Of a DNA stretch of 64,000 nucleotides, positions 55,183-63,663 are shown piece after piece (position 1 is the first letter of the stretch; every line of letters starts with the position of its first letter). The notes beneath the pieces are model-generated. The model was given only the letters and a program-made list of their open reading frames with translations. It searched no databases and was not told the origin of the DNA. The position numbers and the translations under genes were made by a program. Source of the DNA: 70-18 sp041691815 (GTDB lineage: Bacteria; Pseudomonadota; Alphaproteobacteria; Acetobacterales; Acetobacteraceae); NCBI GenBank assembly GCA_041691815.1, contig JBEPTZ010000004.1:19054-83053 (forward strand), in the 5' to 3' direction.

Positions 55183-56091
55183 CTACGGCGCCGGCCACAG
55201 CCAGGCGGCGCCGCGCACACCGGAGGAATCGCCGTGCAGGTTTTTGACGATCGGGGTCTGCACGAAATCGGAGAACACGTGCGGGTGCATGCGCTTCGGC
55301 AACTCCTCGTACAGATGCGCCATGTTGGACAGCCCGCCGCCGAGTACGATGACGTCGGGGTCGAGCACGTTGACGATCACCGCGAGGCCGCGGGCCAGCC
55401 GGTCGGCATGGCGGGCCAGGGCGGCGATGGCGCGGGCCTCGCCGGCGGCGGCGCGGGCCGGCAGGGCGGAGGCATCGTGGGCGTCCGGCCCGCGCGCGGC
55501 GCGCGCCACCGCCCGGCCGGCGCCCCCGGTTTGCAGGCAGTTGCGCTGGGCGCGCCCCCACCCCGCGCCCGGGGGCGCGGCGTGGGTGGGCCAGGGCAGC
55601 GGGGTGTGGCCCCATTCGCCGGCGATGTGGTTGCGGCCGCGCAGCACCTGGCCGCGGACGACGAAGCCGCCGCCGCAGCCGGTGCCGAGGATGACGCCGA
55701 ACACCACCTCGGCACCGGCGGCCGCGCCATCCGTCGCCTCGCTGAGCGCGAAGCAGTTGGCGTCGTTCTCCACCCGCACCTCGCGCCCGAGCAGGGCGGC
55801 GATATCGCGGTCGAACGGATGGCCGTTCAGCGCGATGGTGTTGGCGTTCTTCACCAGGCCGGTGACCGGACTGATCACCCCGGGAATGCCGATGCCGATG
55901 CTGGCGCGGCCGGCCATCTGCTGCTCGATCTGCTGCACCATGGCGGCCATGCCGCGCACCGAGTCGTCGTAGCCGGGCGGCGTGGGGGTGCGGTGGCGAT
56001 GCAGCAGCGTGCCGTCCGGAGCGAGGGCGGCGATCTCGGTCTTGGTGCCGCCGAGGTCGATGCCGATGCGGAAATCGTAGGATGTGCTCAT
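55183..56091 (-). CDS. ROK-family sugar kinase-like protein
   Basis: 302 residues. The phosphate loop IDLGGTKTE (11-19), GIPGVISP, ENDANCFALSEA and GTGCGGGF fit fructokinase/N-acetylglucosamine kinases. The ROK zinc motif (CxCGxxGCxE) is mostly lost: the region reads GWGRAQRNCLQT, with one Cys. The following stretch is unusually Ala/Arg-rich and could reflect local frameshifts that cancel, or sequence error in a G/C run. ATG 56091. Convergent with the acyltransferase gene. Confidence 0.8.
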   Translation of the reverse strand: MSTSYDFRIGIDLGGTKTEIAALAPDGTLLHRHRTPTPPGYDDSVRGMAAMVQQIEQQMAGRASIGIGIPGVISPVTGLVKNANTIALNGHPFDRDIAALLGREVRVENDANCFALSEATDGAAAGAEVVFGVILGTGCGGGFVVRGQVLRGRNHIAGEWGHTPLPWPTHAAPPGAGWGRAQRNCLQTGGAGRAVARAARGPDAHDASALPARAAAGEARAIAALARHADRLARGLAVIVNVLDPDVIVLGGGLSNMAHLYEELPKRMHPHVFSDFVQTPIVKNLHGDSSGVRGAAWLWPAP

Positions 56092-56153
56092 GGCGGGACT
56101 GTGCCGAAGCCCGGCCGCTTGCTCAAGCATGGTCATCGACGCAGGATGGCGGC

Positions 56154-56387
56154 ATGAGTGAGATTGTTCTGGATGTGAAGGGCATGAACTGCCCGCTGCC
56201 GGTGTTGAAGGCCAACCGGGCGCTGCGCGGCATGGCGCCGGGCGAGCGGCTGCGGGTGCTGGCGACCGACCGCGCGTCGGTGGCCGATTTCCACGCCTTC
56301 TGCCGCGAGACCGGGCATGATCTGCTGGCATCGAGCGAGGAGGCCGGGGTGTTCAGCTTCGTGGTTCGCAAGAAGGCCGAGTCGTGA
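56154..56387 (+). CDS. TusA-family sulfurtransferase
   Basis: 77 residues, alpha-beta sandwich. The sulfur-carrying Cys13 lies in GMNCPLPVLKA. TusA-like proteins hand persulfide sulfur to tRNA thiolation or to molybdenum cofactor and other pathways; the partner is not identifiable here. The stop overlaps the GTG start of the HDAC-like gene (GTGA), implying coupling. Confidence 0.88.
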   Translation: MSEIVLDVKGMNCPLPVLKANRALRGMAPGERLRVLATDRASVADFHAFCRETGHDLLASSEEAGVFSFVVRKKAES

Positions 56388-57313
56388 CCGTCGCGCTGAT
56401 CACCCACCCGGCCTGCCTGGCGCATGACACCGGCCTCTGGCACCCGGAATGCCCGGATCGGCTGCGCTACGTGCTGCGGGCGCTGGAGGCCGAGGAGTTC
56501 GCCCCGCTGCTGCGCGAGCAGGCGCCGTTGGCCACCGAGGAACAGTTGCTGCGGGTGCATCCAGCCAGCCATGTGCGGGCGATCCTCGATATCCGCCCGG
56601 CCGAGGGTGACCAGGTGGCGCTGGACGCCGATACCGTGATGAGCGCCGGCAGCGCCGAGGCGGCATTGCGCTCGGCTGGCGGCGCGGTGATGGGCGTGGA
56701 TGCGGTGATGCAGGGCTGGGCGCGGGCGGCGTTTGTCGCCACCAGGCCGCCCGGCCACCACGCCGAGGCGACCCACGCGATGGGCTTCTGCCTGTTCGCC
56801 AATGCGGCGATCGCGGCGCGGCATGCGCAGGTGCGCTGGGGCCTCGGCCGGGTGGCGGTGGTGGATTTCGACGTGCATCACGGCAACGGCACCCAGGCGA
56901 TCTTCGCCGCCGATCCGACGCTGTTCTACGCCTCCAGCCATCAATACCCGTGCTATCCCGGCACCGGCGCGGCCAGCGAACGGGGTGTCGGCAACATCGT
57001 CAACGCGCCGCTGCCGCCGGGGTCGGATGGTGCCGCATTCCGCGCCGCCTGGACCGGCACGCTGCTGCCGGCGGTGGAGGGGTTCGCGCCTGAGCTGCTG
57101 ATCGTCTCGGCCGGGTTCGACGCGCATATCGCCGATCCGCTGGCGCAGTTGCGGGTGGAAACCGCGGATTTCGCCTGGCTGACCGGCGAGTTGCTCGGCG
57201 TGGCGCGGCGGCATTGCGGCGGGCGGCTGGTGTCGCTGCTGGAGGGCGGCTACGACCTCGATGCGCTGGCGGCCTCGGCGGCGGCGCATGTGCGGGCGCT
57301 GCTGCTGGAATAG
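56384..57313 (+). CDS. Histone deacetylase-family amidohydrolase
   Basis: 309 residues of the arginase/deacetylase fold. Active-site motifs RPPGHHAEATHAMGFC, zinc ligands in DFDVHHGNGTQ, and SAGFDAH are complete. Bacterial members deacetylate polyamines, acetoin-related or protein substrates; which one is unknown. GTG start at 56384 overlapping tusA. xseB follows by 70 bp. Confidence 0.9.
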   Translation: MTVALITHPACLAHDTGLWHPECPDRLRYVLRALEAEEFAPLLREQAPLATEEQLLRVHPASHVRAILDIRPAEGDQVALDADTVMSAGSAEAALRSAGGAVMGVDAVMQGWARAAFVATRPPGHHAEATHAMGFCLFANAAIAARHAQVRWGLGRVAVVDFDVHHGNGTQAIFAADPTLFYASSHQYPCYPGTGAASERGVGNIVNAPLPPGSDGAAFRAAWTGTLLPAVEGFAPELLIVSAGFDAHIADPLAQLRVETADFAWLTGELLGVARRHCGGRLVSLLEGGYDLDALAASAAAHVRALLLE

Positions 57314-57383
57314 GCGGCGGGGGTTGGCGCGCCGGCCATGAGACGCTACCAACCGAGGCTTCCGCACTGAAAGGAGCCCCGCC

Positions 57384-57638
57384 ATGGCCGGCAAAACCGC
57401 CCCCACAGATGATACCGAGGTCGGCAAGATGGCGTTCGAGGACGCACTGGCCGAACTGGAAAAGATCGTCCGCGGGCTGGAGGGCGGCCAGCAGAAGCTG
57501 GAGGACGCCATCACCGCCTATGAGCGCGGCGCGCTGCTGCGGCGGCATTGCGAGGCCAAGCTGGCGGAGGCCGAAGCGCGGGTGCAGGCGATCGTCGCGG
57601 CCGGCGATGGCAGTCTGTCGTTGCGGGAGAGCGAATAG
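57384..57638 (+). CDS. xseB: Exodeoxyribonuclease VII small subunit
   Basis: 84 residues; XseB forms helical hairpins on the large subunit XseA of exonuclease VII, which degrades single-stranded DNA. FEDALAELEKIVRGLEGG and LEDAITAYERGALLRRHCE are the family signature. It is 1 bp upstream of ispA, the common xseB-ispA arrangement. Confidence 0.95.
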   Translation: MAGKTAPTDDTEVGKMAFEDALAELEKIVRGLEGGQQKLEDAITAYERGALLRRHCEAKLAEAEARVQAIVAAGDGSLSLRESE

Positions 57639-57639
57639 C

Positions 57640-58545
57640 ATGAGCGACGCCCTGGCCGGCGCCCCCTTGGCCGACGCGCTGGCCCGCGTTGCCGCCGAGG
57701 TGGAAGCAGCGCTGGACGTGCTGCTGCCGACCGCCGAGGGCGCCGAGGCCAGGCTGTGCGAGGCGATGCGCTATTCCACGCTGGGCGGCGGCAAGCGGAT
57801 GCGCGCCTTCCTGGTGATGGAGAGTGCCGCGCTGTTCGGCGTCGATCGCACCTGCTCGGTGCGGGTGGCGGCGGCGGTGGAGATGCTGCACGCCTATTCG
57901 CTGGTGCATGACGACCTGCCGGCGATGGACAATGACGATTTGCGGCGCGGCAAGCCGACCAGTCACAAGGCATTCGACGAGGCCACCGCGATCCTGGCCG
58001 GCGACGCGCTGCAAACCCGCGCCTTCGAGGTGCTGGCCGGGCCGGACACCCATTCCAACCCCGAGGCGCGGGCCGAGTTGGTGCTGGCACTGGCGCATGC
58101 CGCCGGGGCGCGCGGCATGTGCGGCGGCCAGATGATCGACATGCAGGCCGAGGGGCGGACGCTGACCGCCGAAGAGATTGGCCGATTGCAGGCGCTGAAG
58201 ACCGGCCGGCTGATCCAGTTCAGCGCCGAGGCCGGTGCCATCCTGGGCCGCGCACCGGCGCAGCAGCGGCAGTTGCTGGCCGCCTTCGGGCGCGATGTCG
58301 GCGCCGCGTTCCAGATCGCCGATGACGTGCTGGACGCGGTCGGCAGCGCCGAGGAGGTCGGCAAGGCAGTCGGCAAGGACGCCGCTGCCGGCAAGGCGAC
58401 CATGGTGGCGGTGCTGGGCGTGGAGCGGGCGCGCGCCCAGGCCGAGGCGCTGGCGGCGCAGGCATCGCAGCATCTGCACGGTTTCGGCGAGGCGGCCGGG
58501 CTGCTGCGCGCCCTCGCCGCCTTCGTGGTCGCCCGGCGTAGCTGA
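57640..58545 (+). CDS. ispA: Farnesyl diphosphate synthase (polyprenyl synthetase)
   Basis: 301 residues. Joins IPP with DMAPP/GPP to make farnesyl diphosphate for undecaprenol, ubiquinone and hopanoids. First aspartate-rich motif DDLPAMDNDD at 91-100 and second FQIADDVLD are intact, along with GGGKRMR. ATG 57640 follows the xseB stop by 1 bp. dxs, which usually follows ispA in this order, is missing; tlyA follows directly. Confidence 0.93.
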   Translation: MSDALAGAPLADALARVAAEVEAALDVLLPTAEGAEARLCEAMRYSTLGGGKRMRAFLVMESAALFGVDRTCSVRVAAAVEMLHAYSLVHDDLPAMDNDDLRRGKPTSHKAFDEATAILAGDALQTRAFEVLAGPDTHSNPEARAELVLALAHAAGARGMCGGQMIDMQAEGRTLTAEEIGRLQALKTGRLIQFSAEAGAILGRAPAQQRQLLAAFGRDVGAAFQIADDVLDAVGSAEEVGKAVGKDAAAGKATMVAVLGVERARAQAEALAAQASQHLHGFGEAAGLLRALAAFVVARRS

Positions 58546-58561
58546 TGGCCCCGCGCTACAG

Positions 58562-59305
58562 ATGAAAAGGGGCCGCGCCGACCAGATGCTGGTGGAGCGT
58601 GGGCTGGTGGAGAGCCGCGCGCGGGCGCAGGCGCTGATCCTGGCGGGCAAGGTGTTCAGCGGCGAACGCCGGGTGGAGAAGGCCGGCCAGCCGCTGGCCC
58701 CGGATGCGCCGCTGGAAGTGCGCGGCCATGAGCATCCCTGGGTGTCGCGCGGCGGGCTGAAGCTGGTGCATGGGCTGGAGGCGTTCGGGTTGTCGCCGCA
58801 GGGGCTGGTGTGCCTGGATGTCGGCGCCTCCACCGGCGGCTTCACCGATGTGCTGCTCGCCCATGGTGCGGCGCGGGTGCATGCGGTGGATGTCGGGCAT
58901 GGGCAACTGGCGTGGAAGCTGCGCAGCGATCCCCGCGTGGTGGTCTACGAGAAGACCAATGCCAGGCATCTGACCGCGGCGATCATCGCCGAGCCGATCG
59001 GCGCCCTGGTGTGCGATGCCAGCTTTATTGGCCTGCAGACGGTGCTGCCGGCCGGGTTGGGGCTGTGCGCGCCGGGCGCCTGGGCGGTGGCGCTGATCAA
59101 GCCGCAATTCGAGGCCGGGCCGGGCCAGGTGGGCCGCAAGGGCGTGGTGCGCGACCCGGCGGTGCATCAGGAGGTTTGCGCGCGCATCCACGGCTGGTGG
59201 GCCGGCCTGCCGGGCTGGGCGGTGCTGGGGATCGCCGAAAGCCCGATCACCGGGCCGGAAGGCAACCGCGAGTTTCTCATCGGCGCGCGGCGCGCCGGAG
59301 GCTGA
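58562..59305 (+). CDS. tlyA: TlyA-family rRNA methyltransferase (S4 + FtsJ domains)
   Basis: 247 residues. The N-terminal S4 RNA-binding domain (RADQMLVERGLVESRARAQ) is followed by a Rossmann methyltransferase domain with SAM loop LDVGASTGGFTDVLL and DVGHGQLAWKLR. TlyA 2'-O-methylates ribosomal RNA cytidines in mycobacteria; the family also contains hemolysin-annotated proteins. Start at ATG 58562 (MKRGRAD), 16 bp after ispA. Confidence 0.9.
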   Translation: MKRGRADQMLVERGLVESRARAQALILAGKVFSGERRVEKAGQPLAPDAPLEVRGHEHPWVSRGGLKLVHGLEAFGLSPQGLVCLDVGASTGGFTDVLLAHGAARVHAVDVGHGQLAWKLRSDPRVVVYEKTNARHLTAAIIAEPIGALVCDASFIGLQTVLPAGLGLCAPGAWAVALIKPQFEAGPGQVGRKGVVRDPAVHQEVCARIHGWWAGLPGWAVLGIAESPITGPEGNREFLIGARRAGG

Positions 59306-59357
59306 ATTCTGCGGCGACACAGGATGATTTACCGCCGCCGTCCCATATGATAGGCCG

Positions 59358-59666
59358 ATGTCCGACCGAACCACCACCACGCCGCGGAGCAAAACCGTCG
59401 CCAGGACGGGGCGGCCACGGCTGCACAAGGTGATCCTGGTCAATGACGACTACACGCCGCGCGACTTCGTCGTCCGCGTGTTGCAGGCCGAATTCCGGCT
59501 CACCGAGTCGCAGGCGCATCGGGTGATGATTACCGCGCATCGGCGTGGCGTCTGCGTGGTGGCGGTGTTCACCCGGGAGATCGCCGAGGCCAAGGCCACC
59601 AGCGCCACCGACATGGCACGCAAGCACGGCTACCCGCTGCTGTTCACCACCGAGCCGGAGGAATAG
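59358..59666 (+). CDS. clpS: ATP-dependent Clp protease adaptor ClpS
   Basis: 102 residues. ClpS delivers N-degron substrates to ClpAP. KVILVNDDYTPRDFVVRVL and the substrate-pocket helix ITAHRRGVCVVAVFTREIAE are the diagnostic segments. clpA is not adjacent; alphaproteobacteria often have two clpS genes, so this might be the separate (ClpS2-like) copy. Convergent with the SIMPL gene. Confidence 0.92.
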   Translation: MSDRTTTTPRSKTVARTGRPRLHKVILVNDDYTPRDFVVRVLQAEFRLTESQAHRVMITAHRRGVCVVAVFTREIAEAKATSATDMARKHGYPLLFTTEPEE

Positions 59667-59678
59667 CCGGGGCGGCGG

Positions 59679-60377
59679 TCAGGGATGTTTCGGCGCCAGC
59701 ACCGCGTCGGCGCCGACCGTGGCGGTGATCGTCACGTCCTCGGTCTCGGCCACCGGCGGCGGCGCGGCGGCGCCGGCGTTGGCGGCCATCGCCAGCATCG
59801 GCATCGCCCGCGGCGCGGGCTGGTTGCCATCCAGGCGGATTTCGCGGAATTCGACGAAGCGCAGGTCGAGCAGGCCGGCCGCCTCGGTGGCGCGGGCGCG
59901 CAGCGCCTTCAGGGCCTCCGCGGTGGCCTCGCTGAGCGCCTTGCGCGACGCTGCCGGGCTCAGCTGCCAGGCGAGCTGCTGCACCGCCATGCCGTCCGCC
60001 TGCAACTGGCCGACCAGTTCCAACATCGCCGGGCCGTCGGTGCCGCGCAGCTGCACCGTCTGCACCGCGTGCCAGCGGTCGCTGGGGCGGGTGGCGTGCC
60101 AGACGTTATAGCTGCCGGTGGTGGCGACCACCTGCGGCGCGGTTTTGGCCAGCGCGATCGCCTTGGCGGTCTGGGCGTTGACCTGCGCCTGGGCGGCGGA
60201 GGCGGTGGGTGCCTCCGCCTCGATCCGCAGGCTGGCGGCCAGCGTGTCGGGATGCACCATCACCCGCGCCTGCTGGGTCAGCCTCAGCAGGGTTTCGGCC
60301 TGGGCGGGCGGGGCGGCGAGCGGGGCCATTGCCAGCAGGGCGGCGGCCAGGGCGCTGCATTTCCAGGTGCGGGACAT
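59679..60377 (-). CDS. SIMPL-domain (DUF541) periplasmic protein
   Basis: 232 residues, signal peptide MSRTWKCSALAAALLAM cleaved near AQAET. The SIMPL domain (about 30-220) forms oligomeric periplasmic proteins of unknown role, some linked to oxidative stress. SDRWHAVQTVQLRG and the ATEAAGLLDLRFVEFREI region fit. GGAG six bases before ATG 60377 decides against a start at 60383 or further upstream. Confidence 0.83.
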   Translation of the reverse strand: MSRTWKCSALAAALLAMAPLAAPPAQAETLLRLTQQARVMVHPDTLAASLRIEAEAPTASAAQAQVNAQTAKAIALAKTAPQVVATTGSYNVWHATRPSDRWHAVQTVQLRGTDGPAMLELVGQLQADGMAVQQLAWQLSPAASRKALSEATAEALKALRARATEAAGLLDLRFVEFREIRLDGNQPAPRAMPMLAMAANAGAAAPPPVAETEDVTITATVGADAVLAPKHP

Positions 60378-60568
60378 TGGCATCTCCTTGCGGGTGGGGC
60401 CGGGGGGCGCCCGGCCGCGATGGCTGCGGGCAACCTGCCTAGCGCCGGCAGATGGCGCAAGCATGGCGCGGTGGTTGCGGCTTGACGCGGCGGCCGGCGG
60501 TATTACGGTTCGGTCATGCGTCCGGCGCCTGCCCGGCCCTCGATGATTGGACCCAGCGCCTGACCGCA

Positions 60569-61468
60569 TTGTGGATACCCATCACCCTGTTCGCGGCGCT
60601 GTTCCAGACCTGGCGCACCGCGCTGCAACAGCGGCTGCGACGGGAGTTGTCGGTCAACGCCGCCGGCTTCGTGCGCTACGTCTATGCGCTGCCGGTCGGG
60701 CTGGTGTTGCTGCTGGGGGCCGTTGTGCTCTCCGGCCAGAAGCTGCCGTCGGCCAATCTGGTGTTCCTGCTGGACTCCGCCGCCGCCGGGCTGCTGCAGA
60801 TCGTCGCCACCGTGCTGCTGATCATGTCGTTCGGCTATCGCAGCTTCGCGGTCGGCACCGCCTATTCCAAGACCGAGGCGGTGCAGACCGCGCTGTTCGC
60901 CTGGCTGTGGCTGGGCGAGGCGATCAGCCCGGTGTCGCTGTCCGGCATGGCGGTCGGGCTGTGCGGGGTGCTGACGCTGTCCCTGGCCGGGCGCGGGTTG
61001 AGATCCGGCGAATTGCTGCGTGCCACGTTTCAGCCGGCGGCGCTGTGCGGGCTGGGCGCCGGGCTGTGCTTCGCGTTCACCGCGATCTTCATCAAGGAGG
61101 CCAATCGCGCGCTGCCCGGCGATCACCTGGTGTTGAAGGCGCTGTTCGGGCTGGTCGTCACCAACGCCATGCAGACGGTGATGCAGGGCGGCTACCTGGC
61201 CTGGCGGGAGCCGCAGCAGTTGCGCGCGGCGTTCACCTCGTGGCGGACCAGCGGGCTGGTTGGCCTGTTCTCGGCGCTGGGCTCGGCCTGCTGGTTCTCG
61301 GCCTTCGCGATGGCGCCGGTGGCGCTGGTGCGGGCGCTGGGGCAGGTGGAGATGGTGTTCACGCTGGGCTTCAGCCGGTTCTACCTGAAGGAGCGGATTC
61401 ACCCCTCGGAAGTGCTTGGCCTTGGCCTGGTGGTGGCAGGGGTGATCCTGCTGCTGGCGGGCATTTGA
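60569..61468 (+). CDS. DMT/EamA-family transporter
   Basis: About 299 residues with ten hydrophobic helices in two EamA repeats. AVGTAYSKTEAVQTALFAWLW and the second-half PVALVRALGQVEMVFT are the repeat-end motifs. The substrate is unknown. Membrane helices begin straight after a TTG at 60569; the longer frame from an ATG at 60452 would add about 39 hydrophilic residues and overlaps the likely promoter region of the divergent SIMPL gene, so I prefer the TTG with moderate certainty. Confidence 0.78.
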   Translation: MWIPITLFAALFQTWRTALQQRLRRELSVNAAGFVRYVYALPVGLVLLLGAVVLSGQKLPSANLVFLLDSAAAGLLQIVATVLLIMSFGYRSFAVGTAYSKTEAVQTALFAWLWLGEAISPVSLSGMAVGLCGVLTLSLAGRGLRSGELLRATFQPAALCGLGAGLCFAFTAIFIKEANRALPGDHLVLKALFGLVVTNAMQTVMQGGYLAWREPQQLRAAFTSWRTSGLVGLFSALGSACWFSAFAMAPVALVRALGQVEMVFTLGFSRFYLKERIHPSEVLGLGLVVAGVILLLAGI

Positions 61469-61505
61469 GCCGCCGGCCGGGCGCGCTGCCCGGCCGGTCA
61501 TGGTG

Positions 61506-61763
61506 TCAGTCGATCCGCCACGGTGCGCGCGAGGCCTCGAAATGGGCCTGGGCGCGGGAGATGCCGAGATCGGCCAGCATCCGGTCGTCGAGCTTGGAGG
61601 CGTCCGGGCGGGTCGCCATGACCCGCAGCGCGCGGCGGAACTGGCCGCCGAACTGCTTGGCCACGGCGGCCAGGCGCGGGCGCAGGCCCCCATGGAGCGA
61701 ATTGGGACGCAGCGAGCCCTGGTTGCTTGAGGTGGTACGGTTCAGCGTGATGTATGCCGACAT
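61506..61763 (-). CDS. DUF1127 small protein
   Basis: 85 residues ending in the DUF1127 motif LDDRMLADLGISRAQAHFEASR. Short Arg-rich DUF1127 proteins in alphaproteobacteria include RNA-linked and stress-related members. GGAGGA lies just before ATG 61763, a strong ribosome site. Divergent from the LysR gene by about 97 bp of AT-richer DNA, an arrangement typical of a regulator and its target. Confidence 0.88.
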   Translation of the reverse strand: MSAYITLNRTTSSNQGSLRPNSLHGGLRPRLAAVAKQFGGQFRRALRVMATRPDASKLDDRMLADLGISRAQAHFEASRAPWRID

Positions 61764-61860
61764 GGCAAAAGTCCTCCGGGTTAGGTCGACAACCGGGATA
61801 TGTGCACGCGTACGGAATAAGCAAAACCAATTGCATTGATAGTCGACATCACCGATATTG

Positions 61861-62766
61861 ATGCCCATGAACACCCCCGGAAGTCTTGACCCCGATCTGT
61901 TGCGTTCCTTCACCTACATCGCCGAGGAAGGCAGCTTTACCCGTGCCGCAGAGCGGGTTGGCCGCACCCAGTCGGCGGTTTCGATGCAGATGCAGCGGCT
62001 GGAGGCCCTGCTCGGCCAGACCCTGTTGCTGCGCGGCAAGGGGGGATCAGTGCAGCTTACCGCGCATGGCCAGTTGCTGCTGGAGCGGGCGCGCGAGATG
62101 CTTGCGCTGAACGACAGTATCTGGTCGGCGTTTCGCACCCCGGAGGTGCGCGGCCGGGTGCGGCTGGGCACGCCGGACGACTATGCGCTGCGCTATTTGC
62201 CGCCGGCGCTGAAGCGCTTCTCGGATGCCAACCCGGCCTGCGAGGTCGACGTGCTCTGCCTGCCGTCGGACGAACTGGTGGATAGACTGAAGGCCGGCGA
62301 ACTCGACCTGGCGCTGGTCTCGCAGGGCCAGCAGCCGAAGGGCTGGCCGGGGGTTGGGTTGTGGCGCGGGCCGCTGGTGTGGATCACCTCGGAACGCTTC
62401 TCGCCGCATCGCATGGACCCGCTGCCGCTGGCCCTGGCGCACGGGCCGTGCTCCTGGCGCACGGTGGCGCTGGCGGCGCTGGACAAGGCCGGGCGGCGCT
62501 ATCGGGTCGCCTATACCTCGGCCTCGCAGGTCGGCTCGCACGCGCCGGTGATGGCCGGGCTGGCGGTGACGGTGTCGCCGGTCTCCTGGCTGCCGCAGGG
62601 CCTGCGCGCGCTGCGGCCGGAGGAAGGCCTGCCGCCGTTGCCGGAATTCAGCATCGTGATGCTGCAGGGCCGCAAGCCGGCGCAGCCGGTGACCGACATG
62701 CTGGCGGCGCACATCACCGAGACGTTCAATCAGGAGATGGGGCGGCCGGAGCGCAGCGCGGCCTGA
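61861..62766 (+). CDS. LysR-family transcriptional regulator
   Basis: 301 residues. The winged-helix HTH occupies about 10-65 (LRSFTYIAEEGSFTRAAERV, TQSAVSMQMQRLE) and the effector domain follows. It probably controls the divergent DUF1127 gene and itself. ATGs at 61861 and 61867 are both possible; there is no clear ribosome site. The effector is unknown. Confidence 0.87.
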   Translation: MPMNTPGSLDPDLLRSFTYIAEEGSFTRAAERVGRTQSAVSMQMQRLEALLGQTLLLRGKGGSVQLTAHGQLLLERAREMLALNDSIWSAFRTPEVRGRVRLGTPDDYALRYLPPALKRFSDANPACEVDVLCLPSDELVDRLKAGELDLALVSQGQQPKGWPGVGLWRGPLVWITSERFSPHRMDPLPLALAHGPCSWRTVALAALDKAGRRYRVAYTSASQVGSHAPVMAGLAVTVSPVSWLPQGLRALRPEEGLPPLPEFSIVMLQGRKPAQPVTDMLAAHITETFNQEMGRPERSAA

Positions 62767-62772
62767 CCAGCG

Positions 62773-63663
62773 TCACGGCTGCCTGGGCCAGCGCCGGTGC
62801 AGCCACAGCCAGTGATCCGGCCGCGCCCGGATCCAGCGTTCCAGCACCAGGTTGATATCGGCGGTCAGGCGGGCGATGTCGGCGGTGCGGTCGCCGCTGT
62901 CCGGCAGCGGCAGCGGCGGCTCCACGGTCAGCCGAAACCGCGCCGGCCCCAGCCGTTCCACCTTTCCTGCGATCACCGGGCAGCGGAAGCGCAGTGCCAG
63001 TGCGGCGGTGGCCGGCGCGGTCATCGCGGTGTGGCCGAAGAACGGCGCCGGGATGCCGTCATTCAGCTTCTGGTCGACCAGCACGCCGAGCGGCCCGCCG
63101 GCCCGCAGATGCGCCAGCGCCGCCCGCGCACCGCCTGAACCCTTGGCGAAATTCGGCACGTCGCCGACCACGGCGCGGCGCAGGTCGAGGATCAGCTTGT
63201 CCACCCGCCGGTTGCTGGCCGGGCGGTAGAAGCTGGACATGCGGATGCCGAACGAGGCGACCGCCAGCGGCAGCACCTCCCAGTTGCCGAAATGTCCGGA
63301 GATCAGGATCATCGGACCGCCATGCGCCACCACGTCGCGCAACACCTGCTCGCCCACCACCTCCCAGCCCGGGCCGCTGGCGGTGCGTCGAAGCTCCGGG
63401 ACATGAGGGAGTTCGGTGGCGGTGCGGCCGAGATTCTCCCACACCCCGCGCACGATGCGGCGGCGGGCGGCGGCGTCCAACTCCGGCATCGCCAGCCGCA
63501 GATTGGCGTCCGCGACCCGGGAGACCGGCAGCAACGGGCCGATATTGCGCGCCAGCACGCCGCCGAGATTGGACGCGCCGGCGGGCGGCAGCCGCCGCAC
63601 CAGCCACAGCGCGGACCGCGCCAAAGCGGCCTCCAGCCGGTCCAGCACGTCGCGCAAGGTCAC
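62773..63663 (-). CDS. lpxL: Lipid A late acyltransferase (LpxL/HtrB family)
   Basis: 296 residues. HX4E motif in ISGHFGNWEVL, MSSFYRPASNRRVD and VLVDQKLNDG are family marks; the protein ends DHWLWLHRRW. It adds a secondary acyl chain to lipid A at the inner membrane. It begins with a GTG overlapping the lpxK stop, so the two are coupled. This is separate from lpxXL at 53185, giving the strain at least two late acyltransferases. Confidence 0.88.
   Translation of the reverse strand: MTLRDVLDRLEAALARSALWLVRRLPPAGASNLGGVLARNIGPLLPVSRVADANLRLAMPELDAAARRRIVRGVWENLGRTATELPHVPELRRTASGPGWEVVGEQVLRDVVAHGGPMILISGHFGNWEVLPLAVASFGIRMSSFYRPASNRRVDKLILDLRRAVVGDVPNFAKGSGGARAALAHLRAGGPLGVLVDQKLNDGIPAPFFGHTAMTAPATAALALRFRCPVIAGKVERLGPARFRLTVEPPLPLPDSGDRTADIARLTADINLVLERWIRARPDHWLWLHRRWPRQP

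Noticed and set aside
55440..55600. Calling the ROK gene a pseudogene
   Set aside because: The frame is uninterrupted over the full length and the ATP and sugar-site motifs are intact; loss of the zinc motif alone does not show inactivation.
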